Assembly: GCA_965208945.1 (NCBI GenBank)
Contig: OZ242366.1
Span: forward strand, 5,766,001 to 5,830,000
DNA: 64,000 nt
Direction of reading: 5' to 3'
From: JAPPLB01 sp965208945
GTDB taxonomy: Bacteria > Acidobacteriota > Terriglobia > Bryobacterales > UBA6623
In this document: positions 9,111 through 17,466 of the stretch, in pieces
How the letters are laid out: every line of letters starts with the position of its first letter
How positions within the stretch are numbered: position 1 is the first letter of the stretch
Made by a program: the position numbers and the translations under genes
The notes under the pieces: generated by a model
Told to the model about the DNA's origin: nothing
Seen by the model: the letters and a program-made list of their open reading frames with translations, nothing else
Databases searched by the model: none

Positions 9111-9923
9111 TCAGGGAAACAGCACCCTCAACATCTCTTCATGGGCGCTGAAATTCGGCACAATCCAGTCTGCACCGACGCTAACCAGCCTCTTGCGCTT
9201 CACGAGATCGACTTGCCGGCACTCCGGCTCGTCCGTGGCCACACCGACCGCGACACCGCCCACCTCTTTGACGTTCTGGACCTCAACGAACCCGTCACCG
9301 AAACCAAGGAACTCACTCCCCAGGAACCCACTCTCGCAGATGATCTTGTCGATCAGGATCTTCTTGGAGAACGATTTGTAGTCGTCGAGCGCCCCGAAGC
9401 AACCACCTTCAAAGAAGTGTTCTACCTGTAATAACTTGGCCTCGGCGCGCATGAAGGGCTGATCGGTGCCGCTCGCGAGATACATTGTCATGCCGCGTTC
9501 ATGCAGCGCCTCGAGCAGCCGGCGGCTGCCAGGTACCATCATCTCGTCCGGCAAAGTTGCTTCGGATTCGAGCGCAGCGATGCGATTCTTGATCTTGCCC
9601 GAGAGCAGTTCGAGATAGATGTGCTTGTACTCGAGTGGATCGAGAGGCTCGGCGCCGCGCTTCTTGAGTTGCTCGGTGAACTCGATCATCTGATAGATCG
9701 TTTGCCTCCCCGTCAGTTGGCCGACGTATTCTTCGACGAGGGCAGTGAGTTCCTCCTCGCTCTCGCCGGTCTTCAGTTCCAACAGCGGTTCGACCATCAT
9801 CGGAACCATGACGTCGAACCAACCGGAGCGGATGAGCGAAATGGTGCCGTCGAAATCAAAGAGGACCACTCTTGCCAGTGAAGCGTTGGAGTTGGGGTTA
9901 AGAACCTCGATCTGAGAAAGCAT
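9111..9923 (-). CDS. HAD superfamily hydrolase (phosphoglycolate phosphatase-like)
   Basis: 270 residues. HAD motif I is VVLFDFDGTISLIRSGW near residue 20 (DxDGT), followed by a long helical cap (about 40-140). Motif II is MYLASGTDQPF (SGT). A Lys lies in KILIDKI, and motif IV is FLGFGDGFVEVQ (GDG.xE/D). The fold and motif spacing point to a soluble phosphatase. It is too divergent for a substrate call. It lies on the same strand as the lipoprotein gene to its right. Confidence 0.82.
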   Translation of the reverse strand: MLSQIEVLNPNSNASLARVVLFDFDGTISLIRSGWFDVMVPMMVEPLLELKTGESEEELTALVEEYVGQLTGRQTIYQMIEFTEQLKKRGAEPLDPLEYKHIYLELLSGKIKNRIAALESEATLPDEMMVPGSRRLLEALHERGMTMYLASGTDQPFMRAEAKLLQVEHFFEGGCFGALDDYKSFSKKILIDKIICESGFLGSEFLGFGDGFVEVQNVKEVGGVAVGVATDEPECRQVDLVKRKRLVSVGADWIVPNFSAHEEMLRVLFP

Positions 9924-9992
9924 GGTTTCAAAGTGCCGTCTCTTATCCGTAAGGCGGGACGGCTGGAGACGACGAGGGACCGCTTAGCTTAG

Positions 9993-10658
9993 CTAATTCT
10001 CATCGAGTGGGCTGATCCGCTCCAGACGGCACTCGCCGCTCGCGGTCCCGGAGAGGTGGAAATCATCAAAATCTCCGGTCTCGTTGAATGACCCGACACC
10101 AACCCATCCGTATAAGTAATCCTGGTCTATCACGCTGAAGAGTGGCGAGGCCTCTCCACTGACAAACACTTCAATCGAACCGGATTCAACCCTCCGCACA
10201 ACCTTGATCCGATGCCAGTCGGCGCTCGGCAGCGCGGGCGGAGTACCCGCTCCCCCGATGCGGTAGCGCTCGCTGCCGTTGACTTTGAAGATTCCGTTGT
10301 GGACTCTGTGATTTCCGGAGTCACTCGAAATGTGGGCGTAGTAGTAGTGCAGCCGGTCCTGGAACCCGAAAGCAACAAGCAGGCTCTTTCCTGCACGACG
10401 TGCTCTGACGTCGAACTCGAAATCGCTCACGCAGCCCGGCTTCCACAACGCGAATTGCACGGGGCGCCGCGGATCACCGACCGGCCCCGCCGTCGCAAGC
10501 CGCAGAAACCCATTTCCGTTTTCTTCGACCCTCTGCCAATGGGACGCAATCGGAAGATGCCAATCGCTTAGATCGTCGTCATGGAAGTCGACGGACCAAC
10601 GTGCATTACATCCAAAGATCGGAATACAAAGCAAGAGTATGACTGCCCTCAGTCGCAT
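9993..10658 (-). CDS. lipoprotein with a laminin-G / DUF1080-like beta-sandwich
   Basis: 221 residues. The signal sequence MRLRAVILLLCIPIFGC ends in a lipobox (IFGC), so Cys17 should be lipidated. The rest is beta-rich with WSVDFHDDDLSDWHL, FEFDVRARRAGKSLLVAFGFQD, DWHRIKVVRRVESGSIEVFVSG and VGVGSFNETGDFDDFHLSG, resembling concanavalin-like sugar-binding or glycosyl hydrolase sandwich domains. It is probably anchored in a membrane facing the periplasm. No catalytic residues can be assigned. It lies between the HAD gene and hemG on the same strand. Confidence 0.65.
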   Translation of the reverse strand: MRLRAVILLLCIPIFGCNARWSVDFHDDDLSDWHLPIASHWQRVEENGNGFLRLATAGPVGDPRRPVQFALWKPGCVSDFEFDVRARRAGKSLLVAFGFQDRLHYYYAHISSDSGNHRVHNGIFKVNGSERYRIGGAGTPPALPSADWHRIKVVRRVESGSIEVFVSGEASPLFSVIDQDYLYGWVGVGSFNETGDFDDFHLSGTASGECRLERISPLDEN

Positions 10659-10722
10659 GCTGTCCTTTGTAGCAGAAAACTCCCGCCGCTCTGTGACGCC
10701 GCGAGATCCATGTCACACGGGA

Positions 10723-12105
10723 TCAGGACCTCGCATTTGAAACGATCCGTTCGACAATCCCGCGGCTGCGGTGAACACAGTCGGGAATGCCGATACCCGT
10801 ATAGCCGTTCCCCGCGAGGTGCAACCCCGGCAGGTTTTTGACACGGCTCTCGATCGCGTCAAGCTTCTTGCCATGACCCACCTCGTATTGGGGCATCGAC
10901 TGCCACCAGCGATGGACCCGCACCGTGCGTGGAGAGGCATGAAAGCCCATCAAGCCGCTGATCTCGCCATGCGCCAACCCCGCCAGCTCCTCGTCGGACT
11001 CCTCCCATCTACGCTCGACTTGATCGGCCGCTACGAATCCACGCAGGAAGACCGTGTCGGGCGCGGCGCGATGTGCGAACTTCGTATTGACCCAGGTACA
11101 GGCAGCTAGGCTCCGGCCCTCGCTCGCTGGAACCAGAAAGCCAAACCCGTTCAAGGGATGATCAAAAGTCTTTCTCGGATAGAGAAGCGCCGCCGTGATC
11201 GAAGAGTGATAGGGAATCGTCTGCAGCGTCTCCGCAAGCTCAGCATCGAGCGCGGCAACCAGATTCGCTGCCCGATATGCGGGCATCGCCGTGATCACCT
11301 GCTCTGCCTCTATGGGACTTCCGTCGGACAGCAACAGCCGGAATCCGGGTTTCCGCCACTCGAGACCGACGACAGTCGCATTCACCCGTCCGACTGATCC
11401 CTCGATTCGCCCGGCAAGGGTGTCGATCAACTGTTGCATGCCGTCCCGCATCGTCAGGAAGAGCGAGCCGCCCTCGTCGTTGCGCGATTGCCGGGACTGC
11501 TCCGCCAGAATCCCCCGAGTCAGACTACCGTATTTGCGCTCCAACTCCACTAACGTCGGCAGCGTGCTGCTCGCGCTGAGTTTCTCTGACGACCCGCCGT
11601 AGACGCCGGCCAGCAGCGGCTGCGCCAGGTAGCGATCAGCTTCCATACCGTAATGCTCTCGCACGAACTCGGCGACGGACCGGTCCTTGCCCGTAGTGAA
11701 CGGCCTTTGGAAATACTCGGCCGCGAACCTCAAGCGGGTCCTCCAGCTAAACAGCCTGGTTGTCAGAATCGGCCACAGCTTCGTGGGCGCCAGGAACAGC
11801 ATCCCGGAAGGCAGCGGGATGAATCGTCCGTTGCGAACAACGAACGTCTGCCGAGCATTGTCCTGCGAACCGATCACCTGGTCCGTTAAACCGATCTCCC
11901 GAATCAGATCCATCGCCCACGGCTTGCGCGCGATAAAACTGTCCGGCCCCGCCTCGACCAAAGTACCATCAACATTGTCTGTTCGAATGAGTCCGCCGAG
12001 CCGCGGACGCTCCTCGATCAGGATGCATGGAACCCTCGCTTTCGAGAGAAAGTAAGCAGCGGAAAGACCGGATATCCCTCCACCAATGACGGCAACGCGA
12101 TTCAC
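10723..12105 (-). CDS. hemG: protoporphyrinogen oxidase (HemY/HemG flavoprotein type)
   Basis: 460 residues. The N-terminal FAD-binding GxGxxG is in VAVIGGGISGLSAAYFLSK. PRLGGLIRT and AGPDSFIARKPWAMDLIREIGL follow, characteristic of oxygen-dependent protoporphyrinogen IX oxidase. The C-terminal HLAGNGYTGIGIPDCVHRSR closes the FAD domain. It would catalyse the penultimate step of heme synthesis at the membrane. It lies 10 bases downstream of hemE on the same strand, so the two form a heme operon. The heme supply fits the cytochrome c maturation operon 8 kb away. Confidence 0.94.
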   Translation of the reverse strand: MNRVAVIGGGISGLSAAYFLSKARVPCILIEERPRLGGLIRTDNVDGTLVEAGPDSFIARKPWAMDLIREIGLTDQVIGSQDNARQTFVVRNGRFIPLPSGMLFLAPTKLWPILTTRLFSWRTRLRFAAEYFQRPFTTGKDRSVAEFVREHYGMEADRYLAQPLLAGVYGGSSEKLSASSTLPTLVELERKYGSLTRGILAEQSRQSRNDEGGSLFLTMRDGMQQLIDTLAGRIEGSVGRVNATVVGLEWRKPGFRLLLSDGSPIEAEQVITAMPAYRAANLVAALDAELAETLQTIPYHSSITAALLYPRKTFDHPLNGFGFLVPASEGRSLAACTWVNTKFAHRAAPDTVFLRGFVAADQVERRWEESDEELAGLAHGEISGLMGFHASPRTVRVHRWWQSMPQYEVGHGKKLDAIESRVKNLPGLHLAGNGYTGIGIPDCVHRSRGIVERIVSNARS

Positions 12106-12115
12106 GACGCCACAA

Positions 12116-13138
12116 CTAGCCCGGATACTCCCGGACCATCTTCACTACGGCCTTCACGTTCTCGACTGGTGTCTCGGGCAGAATCCCATGCCCCAGGTTG
12201 AAGATGAATCCCGGCCGGCTATTGACTCGCTTGAGAATGTCATGCACTGACCGACGTAGCACATCTAGGGGCGCGAACAACGCAACCGGATCCAAATTCC
12301 CTTGTATCGCAGCTCCATGATTGATACTTGCCCATGCCTCATCGATACGTACTCGCCAGTCCACGCCCAAAACGTCGCCGCCCGCTTGATGCAGCAACGG
12401 CAGAAACGTCCCGCCACCGGTTGAGAAATGAATAACCGGGACTCCCGTCGACTGAATCGCACGAATCAGCGTCTGAGAATGAGGCAGTAAATGGCGTTCA
12501 TAGTCCGCCGGAGTCAGTGCGCCCACCCAGCTATCGAAAACCTGCATAACGTCGGCCCCATGACTTACCTGCGAGGCCGCATAGGGGATGAGCACCTCCA
12601 CAATCTTCGCCAGCAGTCGGTTCCACGTCTTGGGGTCGTGGTACATCATGCTCTTCGTCCGCTGGTAGTTGCGCGAAGAGCCTCCCTCAATCATGTAGCT
12701 CGCCAAGGTAAAAGGAGCTCCCACGAATCCGATCAGCGGCACCCTGCCGTTCATCAGCTTCTTCACCTCAGTGATCGCCTCAGCAACATAGTCGAGTTCC
12801 TGAACATGCCGCGTCTCAAGCCCTTCCACATCCGAAGGCGACCGAACGGGATTACGAATCAGCGGGCCCTCACCAGCCAGGAACTCGAGTTTCAAGCCCA
12901 TCGGTTCGAAAGGCAGCAGGAGATCGGCAAAGATGATCGCGGCGTCGACATCAAGCACCTCGACCGGCTGCAATGTGACTTCGGCCGCCAATCGGGGCGT
13001 CTTGCAGATTTCGAGGATGGAGTGCTCCGCCCTGATCCGCCGGTATTCTTCCATATAGCGGCCTGCCTGGCGCATGAACCAAACAGGCGGCGGCGAAACC
13101 GGCCGGCGGTTGCAGGCTTCAAGTACTGGAGCAGGCAT
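12116..13138 (-). CDS. hemE: uroporphyrinogen decarboxylase
   Basis: 340 residues, the normal length. The N-terminal signature PPPVWFMRQAGRYMEEYR contains the substrate-binding Arg residues. IIFADLLLPFEPMG supplies the catalytic Asp region, IGFVGAPFTLASYMIEG matches the second family signature, and FNLGHGILPETPVENV lies at the C-terminus. It converts uroporphyrinogen III to coproporphyrinogen III in the cytoplasm. It is the first gene of the hemE-hemG pair. A divergent family B-like repeat lies immediately upstream, so the promoter must be within or beyond that element. Confidence 0.97.
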   Translation of the reverse strand: MPAPVLEACNRRPVSPPPVWFMRQAGRYMEEYRRIRAEHSILEICKTPRLAAEVTLQPVEVLDVDAAIIFADLLLPFEPMGLKLEFLAGEGPLIRNPVRSPSDVEGLETRHVQELDYVAEAITEVKKLMNGRVPLIGFVGAPFTLASYMIEGGSSRNYQRTKSMMYHDPKTWNRLLAKIVEVLIPYAASQVSHGADVMQVFDSWVGALTPADYERHLLPHSQTLIRAIQSTGVPVIHFSTGGGTFLPLLHQAGGDVLGVDWRVRIDEAWASINHGAAIQGNLDPVALFAPLDVLRRSVHDILKRVNSRPGFIFNLGHGILPETPVENVKAVVKMVREYPG

Positions 13139-13181
13139 GAAATGACTATATCAAGCACTCCTTATCCGCCTTGCTGCCCAT

Positions 13182-13377
13182 GGTCAAAGTCACGCGGGAG
13201 GCGTCGCTTACACCCCGGGCCGACGGAACAGCGCCTGACCGCTCGAGTAGCGCGGCGTCACGCTTACCGTGAAGCCGGTCGAAAGCCGCGGCCGCGGGCA
13301 ACTCATTGGACGACGGACATTTGAAGTCGTCGAAGAAGATCGGCATGAATCGGGGCCTCCAGTGGAAGCTAACCACC
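13182..13377. repeat. Divergent family B-like repeat (B1)
   Basis: About 196 bp between hemE and the SH3 lipoprotein gene. It opens GGTCAAAGTCACGCGGGAGGCGT, carries GGACGACGGACATTTG in the middle and closes GGCCTCCAGTGGAAGCTAACCACC. These track the B2 and B3 copies at 50.3 and 63.5 kb (GTCAAAAGTCACGCGGGCGGCGT, GGGCGACGGACATTTG, CTCCCACGGGACTTTTACCACGG), with many substitutions. Its right end overlaps the last codons of the SH3 lipoprotein gene. Confidence 0.55.
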
Positions 13378-14448
13378 GCTCCACCAGCCAGCCACACGAT
13401 CGATGATGCCAGTTTCGGCCGGCTGTTGCGGAGGCGCCGGCTTGACGAAGCGAATCCGCGGAGGTGGCGGTCCTGCCGGAATCTCCTCCACACGGTGTGC
13501 TCGATAGTTGCTCAAGACGTACGTCCGGGCGACCCGTTCACCCTTCTTCTCGACCGTGATCGTGAAGCCCGGTCCAGTCCCGCGGTCGGTAACCAGCCGG
13601 TCATACACTCTCACTGGCAGGAAGCCCGTCAGCCCGCGCTCCAGCTTGATCGTGGTGTAAGCCTGACGCCGCCGGCTCCACATGAACACTCGAATCAGCG
13701 AGAAGTCATGCTGCTGCTTCGGCCGGTCGATCTGAGTCCAGAGCCAAGTTGTTTTCGGTTCGGGCTGCCGCCGATCATCCACGGCGTCGAGCGCGAAAAA
13801 CGATGTGATGCGCTTGCGCTCTGCATATTGCTTGACCTCATCCGGAACCGCTGAATAGAGACCCGTCGTCAAAGCCCAGCCCACCCGTCCGTTGGATGTG
13901 CGAACAAGATACCAATCGTCGAGTCCGGTCGGCGCCGGCGGCGGCTCGACTCTTTCCGGCGGCCGGCTCTGACGATCCACAAGCCGGTGTCTCAGAAGTT
14001 CAGACCCTTCGTCTTCCTGCAACTGATAAATCGTCGGAGACCAGCGGTAGGGTTCGAGATGGACATTCAATCTATCCAGAGCGCGGTAGGTCCCCTGGCT
14101 GGGCTCCGACCGCGTTTGCTGCAAGAGTTGATCCATCTTCCATCGCAGCTCCCGTGTCGCGAGGCGGCTTTCAAGAGTCCATCCAGCGAGGCCCGCCTGC
14201 GTTCTCACCCGCACGTAACGCTGCTTGTGCTCGACGACACCCACGCGTTCTCCCAACGTGAGCGTAGCGACAATGGGAGCATCGGGTCTGAGTTCCGCCC
14301 GGAGCTTAACACCGTCACGAGCCACATAAGCCTCTTCGACTTGCGGACCATCCTTCCGGGTCGAACAGCCTGAAGCAAGCAGCGCTGCAAGGAGAATGAA
14401 AAGAACCGGCCGCGAATAATCTCCACTATCCACGGAGTTTCGCTTCAT
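13369..14448 (-). CDS. SH3-domain lipoprotein
   Basis: 359 residues. The leader FILLAALLASGC carries a lipobox with Cys near residue 28. Two bacterial SH3 modules are visible. The first (about 40-97) has VKLRAELRPDAPIVATL, VRVRTQAGLAGWT; the second (about 178-205) has DWYLVRTSNGRVGWAL. A beta-rich C-terminal domain carries IRVFMWSRRRQAYTTIKLE and a Pro-rich end. It is probably a periplasmic, envelope-attached protein that may contact peptidoglycan. The extreme C-terminus is encoded within the B1 repeat. It is divergent from the zinc-ribbon gene. Confidence 0.72.
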   Translation of the reverse strand: MKRNSVDSGDYSRPVLFILLAALLASGCSTRKDGPQVEEAYVARDGVKLRAELRPDAPIVATLTLGERVGVVEHKQRYVRVRTQAGLAGWTLESRLATRELRWKMDQLLQQTRSEPSQGTYRALDRLNVHLEPYRWSPTIYQLQEDEGSELLRHRLVDRQSRPPERVEPPPAPTGLDDWYLVRTSNGRVGWALTTGLYSAVPDEVKQYAERKRITSFFALDAVDDRRQPEPKTTWLWTQIDRPKQQHDFSLIRVFMWSRRRQAYTTIKLERGLTGFLPVRVYDRLVTDRGTGPGFTITVEKKGERVARTYVLSNYRAHRVEEIPAGPPPPRIRFVKPAPPQQPAETGIIDRVAGWWSGG

Positions 14449-14526
14449 GGCATGTCCCGGTTACACCAGCGTTCATCGAGGGTTTTCGGCGTAGCAAGAC
14501 TTCCTCAAGATGGTATCATCCGCCTG

Positions 14527-14775
14527 GTGCCCGAGCTCTACGACACAACAGACACACCAGTCGACACTGCGTTGGATCTTCGTTGCCACGACTGTCAGGC
14601 CAACGTTCCGCGTCCGATCGAACAATGTGAAACACCCCTTGAACACGCCGAACACTACTGCCCCCTGTGCGCAAAGCCTGTTGTCATCCCACTGCAGTGC
14701 GCACAGTGTGAATCTGACATCTGCCCATACTGCGGCACACCGCTCGAGTTAGCCGACGAACTAGGTATCGGTTGA
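14527..14775 (+). CDS. small zinc-ribbon protein with four CxxC motifs
   Basis: About 82 residues from a GTG at 14527; the frame stays open back to 14452, but that start would collide with the divergent lipoprotein start at 14448. Four CxxC knuckles (CHDC, CPLC, CAQC, CPYC) are spaced to bind two zinc ions, with acidic surroundings (PLEHAEHY, PLELADEL). Proteins of this kind usually act as small adaptors or metal-site proteins. No partner is evident. No strong ribosome binding site is seen, so the start is uncertain. Confidence 0.6.
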   Translation: MPELYDTTDTPVDTALDLRCHDCQANVPRPIEQCETPLEHAEHYCPLCAKPVVIPLQCAQCESDICPYCGTPLELADELGIG

Positions 14776-14959
14776 CAGCTCACTGTAGTTCGTCTCACCG
14801 ACGACTACACTGGATATCCAATACAGACTGAACATCTTTCGGTCAAGACATGCGGCGCGCATCAAAAGCCCCTAGGCGAGACTCAACGCCTTGGCATCGA
14901 CCGGGAAATGGTCACCGGACGGACTTTGGGTTCACGTTCTTTACAGAACGTTCCTGGGG

Positions 14960-14965
14960 TACAAT
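14960..14965 (+). promoter_or_regulatory. Possible -10 box upstream of the FMN dehydrogenase pair
   Basis: TACAAT at 14960-14965 lies 41 bases before the ATG at 15007. A TTTACA is present 14 bases upstream and a weaker TTCTTT 17 bases upstream. The match is suggestive only. Confidence 0.3.
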
Positions 14966-15006
14966 CGTGCCGGTCGGTCGGCGAGACACATCGCCATAGA
15001 CAACGC

Positions 15007-16194
15007 ATGAAACATCCGGAGCGTCACCGACACAGAAGCGTAGACCGTCGCGAATCCATTCGCTTGTTAGCCGGATTCCTCGCGGGCTCGCCACTCCTTC
15101 TTTCACAGCAAGACCCATTCCGCGACCACAGCCGCATCCCGAGCATCGAAGAACTGATCGATGTTTTTGACTTCGAAGCGCTCGCCTACGAGAAACTCCC
15201 TCGCAGCGCCTACAACTACACCGCCTATGGCGCCGCAGGCGAATTCACCCTTCGCCGCAACCGCAAGGTATTCAAGTGGGTCGAGTTGATCCCCAAGGGA
15301 GTGGTCAACGTCAGTTCGATCGACACGGCGACGGAGATTCTCGGCACTAAGATGAATTTCCCGATCATGGTTGCGCCCACGGCCGGCCATACGGCGCTGC
15401 ATCCGTCGGGTGAAGCGGGAACGCATGAAGGGTGCACTGCGGCGGCTGAGACTCCGCTGATCGTGAGTCACGTCGCCAGCATGCCGATTGAGGAGATCGC
15501 CGCATCGGCAAGCGGTCCGATTTGGGTTCAGCTCTATCCATCGCCGGATATCGAGGCAAACCGCGAGCCGCTCGAAAAAGCGCAGGCGGCCGGCGCCCGG
15601 GCGGTCGTCGTAACAGTTGATCAGGAGGCGGCGTTCTACGAGAGAGCCCTGCACGACCGCAATCTGGCCGGCCGCAGAAGCAGACGAACCCGCCGTCCCC
15701 GCAGGGATTTGAATCGCTATCGAATGCCAGTCAAGCGGCTCTGGTATGAGTGGAAGCTGTTTGATCAACTGCGCTCCTTCATCAATGTGCCAATGCTGGC
15801 GAAGGGTGTCCTCATCGCTGAGGACGCAAAACGCTGCATCGAACACGGCCTGGACGGTATTGTCGTCTCCAACCACGGTGGACGCGCGCTGGACTACTCC
15901 CCCTCCACCCTCGAGGTACTGCCAGAAATCGTCGACGTCGTTGCGGGACGAGTGCCTGTGCTCATCGATAGCGGTTTCCGCCGCGGCAGCGACATCTTAA
16001 AGGCTCTGGCCTTCGGAGCGTCCGCAGTCTGCCTCGGTCGAGTCCCTCGATGGGGACTGGGAGCTTTCGGCCCGCCAGGCGTACAAAGAATCCTCGAAAT
16101 CGTGCAGGCCGAATTGGTGATGGCCATGGCTCACAGCGGCCGGCCGACTCTGGCGTCTATCGACCGCAGCCTAGTGAGGGCCGATCTGCCGTGA
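15007..16194 (+). CDS. FMN-dependent alpha-hydroxyacid dehydrogenase (lactate/glycolate oxidase family)
   Basis: About 395 residues from the ATG at 15007. The N-terminus has RRESIRLLAGFLAGSPLLL, a Tat-like or signal-anchor leader. The TIM-barrel family features are VAPTAGHTALHPSGE (FMN phosphate region), WVQLYPSPD, VVTVDQ, MLAKGVLIAEDA, the catalytic GIVVSNHGGRALD (His base and substrate Arg) and IDSGFRRGSDILKALAFGA. It should oxidise a 2-hydroxyacid, passing electrons to quinone or oxygen. A basic loop (RRSRRTRRPRRD) near residue 220 is unusual. Its stop overlaps the start of the next paralogue. Confidence 0.85.
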   Translation: MKHPERHRHRSVDRRESIRLLAGFLAGSPLLLSQQDPFRDHSRIPSIEELIDVFDFEALAYEKLPRSAYNYTAYGAAGEFTLRRNRKVFKWVELIPKGVVNVSSIDTATEILGTKMNFPIMVAPTAGHTALHPSGEAGTHEGCTAAAETPLIVSHVASMPIEEIAASASGPIWVQLYPSPDIEANREPLEKAQAAGARAVVVTVDQEAAFYERALHDRNLAGRRSRRTRRPRRDLNRYRMPVKRLWYEWKLFDQLRSFINVPMLAKGVLIAEDAKRCIEHGLDGIVVSNHGGRALDYSPSTLEVLPEIVDVVAGRVPVLIDSGFRRGSDILKALAFGASAVCLGRVPRWGLGAFGPPGVQRILEIVQAELVMAMAHSGRPTLASIDRSLVRADLP

Positions 16195-17285
16195 GCCGCC
16201 ATTTCAGCCGGCGCCAAGCTCTGGCTCGGCTCGGATCGTTGCCGGCAGCTACTCTGCTATTGCGAGCGCAACGGAAGCAGCAGATCATTGGCGAACCTCC
16301 AGGCCGCATCCCTCCGCTCGATGAACTCGTCAACAGCCTCGAGTTCGAGCCTCTGGCACAGCGAAAACTCGATGATGCTGCTTTCAACGCAATCTCCGGC
16401 GGCAATCGCTCCGGTTTCGACCGCATCGTGTTCCGGCCGCGATTGATGGTCAATACACAGAATCTCGATCTGACGACCGAACTATTCGGAGACGCGACGT
16501 TCACGCCGATTCTGATCGGACCGGCATCGCATCAGAACAGATTCCATCCCGAAGGGGAGCTGGCGATGGCTCGCGGGGCGTCGGCGGCTCAAGCAGCGAT
16601 GGTAGTGGCTGACCGCTCCGATCACCCGGTTGAAAGGATCGCTGCCGAGGCCGGCGGACCTCTTTGGTATCAGGCTTATCCGGAATCGGATGGTCAAAGT
16701 CTACTGAGCCGGATTCACCAAGCCGTCGAGGCGGGATGCAAAGCTGTGTGCATCACCGTGGGGACACCTTACGGGCAGGTTGGCTCAAATGGATATCCGC
16801 GTCTGTCCACACTGCCGCCGATGGGCAACCCGGCATTCGACTGGAATTACATCGAACGCATTCGACGTACGGTTACTGCCCCACTGTTGCTCAAGGGCAT
16901 CATGAGCGCCGAGGAAGCCAAGACCGCAGTGAAAAACGGGATTCAGGGTATCGTAGTGTCGAATCACGGCGGTGGATTCGTGCACGGCTTGGCCGAGCCG
17001 ATCACCGTTCTGCCCGAGATCGTGGATGCGGTCGGCAGCAGAGTTCCTGTGCTCGTCGACGGCGGTTTCCGGCGCGGCAGCGACGTATTGAAGGCGCTGA
17101 TCTTCGGTGCAAAAGCCGTTTTGATCAGTCGGCCGGCGCTGTGGGGCTTGGCCGCTTACGGAGCCGAGGGCGTCCGGACCGTTGTCGAGCTGTTGCAAAC
17201 CGAGCTGGCCCGCGACCTTGCCATGGTGGGCGCGGCGAACCCTCAAGATCTCAGCCGTGACTTCGTCAAGATCAGCCGGCGTTGA
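16191..17285 (+). CDS. second FMN-dependent alpha-hydroxyacid dehydrogenase paralogue, divergent active site
   Basis: The GTG at 16191 overlaps the previous stop (GTGA), so translation is probably coupled. About 364 residues with an N-terminal RRQALARLGSLPAATLLL export-like leader. The fold markers persist: ILIGPASHQNRFHPEGE, WYQAYPES, LLLKGIMSAEEAK and LVDGGFRRGSDVLKALIFGA. The active-site segment reads VSNHGGGFVHG rather than SNHGGRxLD, so the conserved substrate-binding Arg and the Asp after it are lost while the His is kept. It may use a different substrate, or be a partner subunit of the upstream enzyme. Confidence 0.8.
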   Translation: MSRHFSRRQALARLGSLPAATLLLRAQRKQQIIGEPPGRIPPLDELVNSLEFEPLAQRKLDDAAFNAISGGNRSGFDRIVFRPRLMVNTQNLDLTTELFGDATFTPILIGPASHQNRFHPEGELAMARGASAAQAAMVVADRSDHPVERIAAEAGGPLWYQAYPESDGQSLLSRIHQAVEAGCKAVCITVGTPYGQVGSNGYPRLSTLPPMGNPAFDWNYIERIRRTVTAPLLLKGIMSAEEAKTAVKNGIQGIVVSNHGGGFVHGLAEPITVLPEIVDAVGSRVPVLVDGGFRRGSDVLKALIFGAKAVLISRPALWGLAAYGAEGVRTVVELLQTELARDLAMVGAANPQDLSRDFVKISRR

Positions 17286-17466
17286 CCTGGGCCTGGTTCA
17301 GGAGGCTAGGATTCGGAGTTTGCCCGCCGGCTTTGCCTGCTATTCGACCACTATGCTCGAAATCTCTCGCACGAGTGGTAGCAGTTGCCGTCTCCATGAG
17401 TTTTCGATGGGGCCGTCACGTGGTTGCGCTAGACTAGGCGCAGCTTCTTACAAGAAGGAGTAAGCC

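Noticed and set aside
8931..9431. 166-codon plus-strand frame opposite the HAD gene
   Set aside because: It overlaps the HAD phosphatase gene, whose motifs are clear on the other strand.
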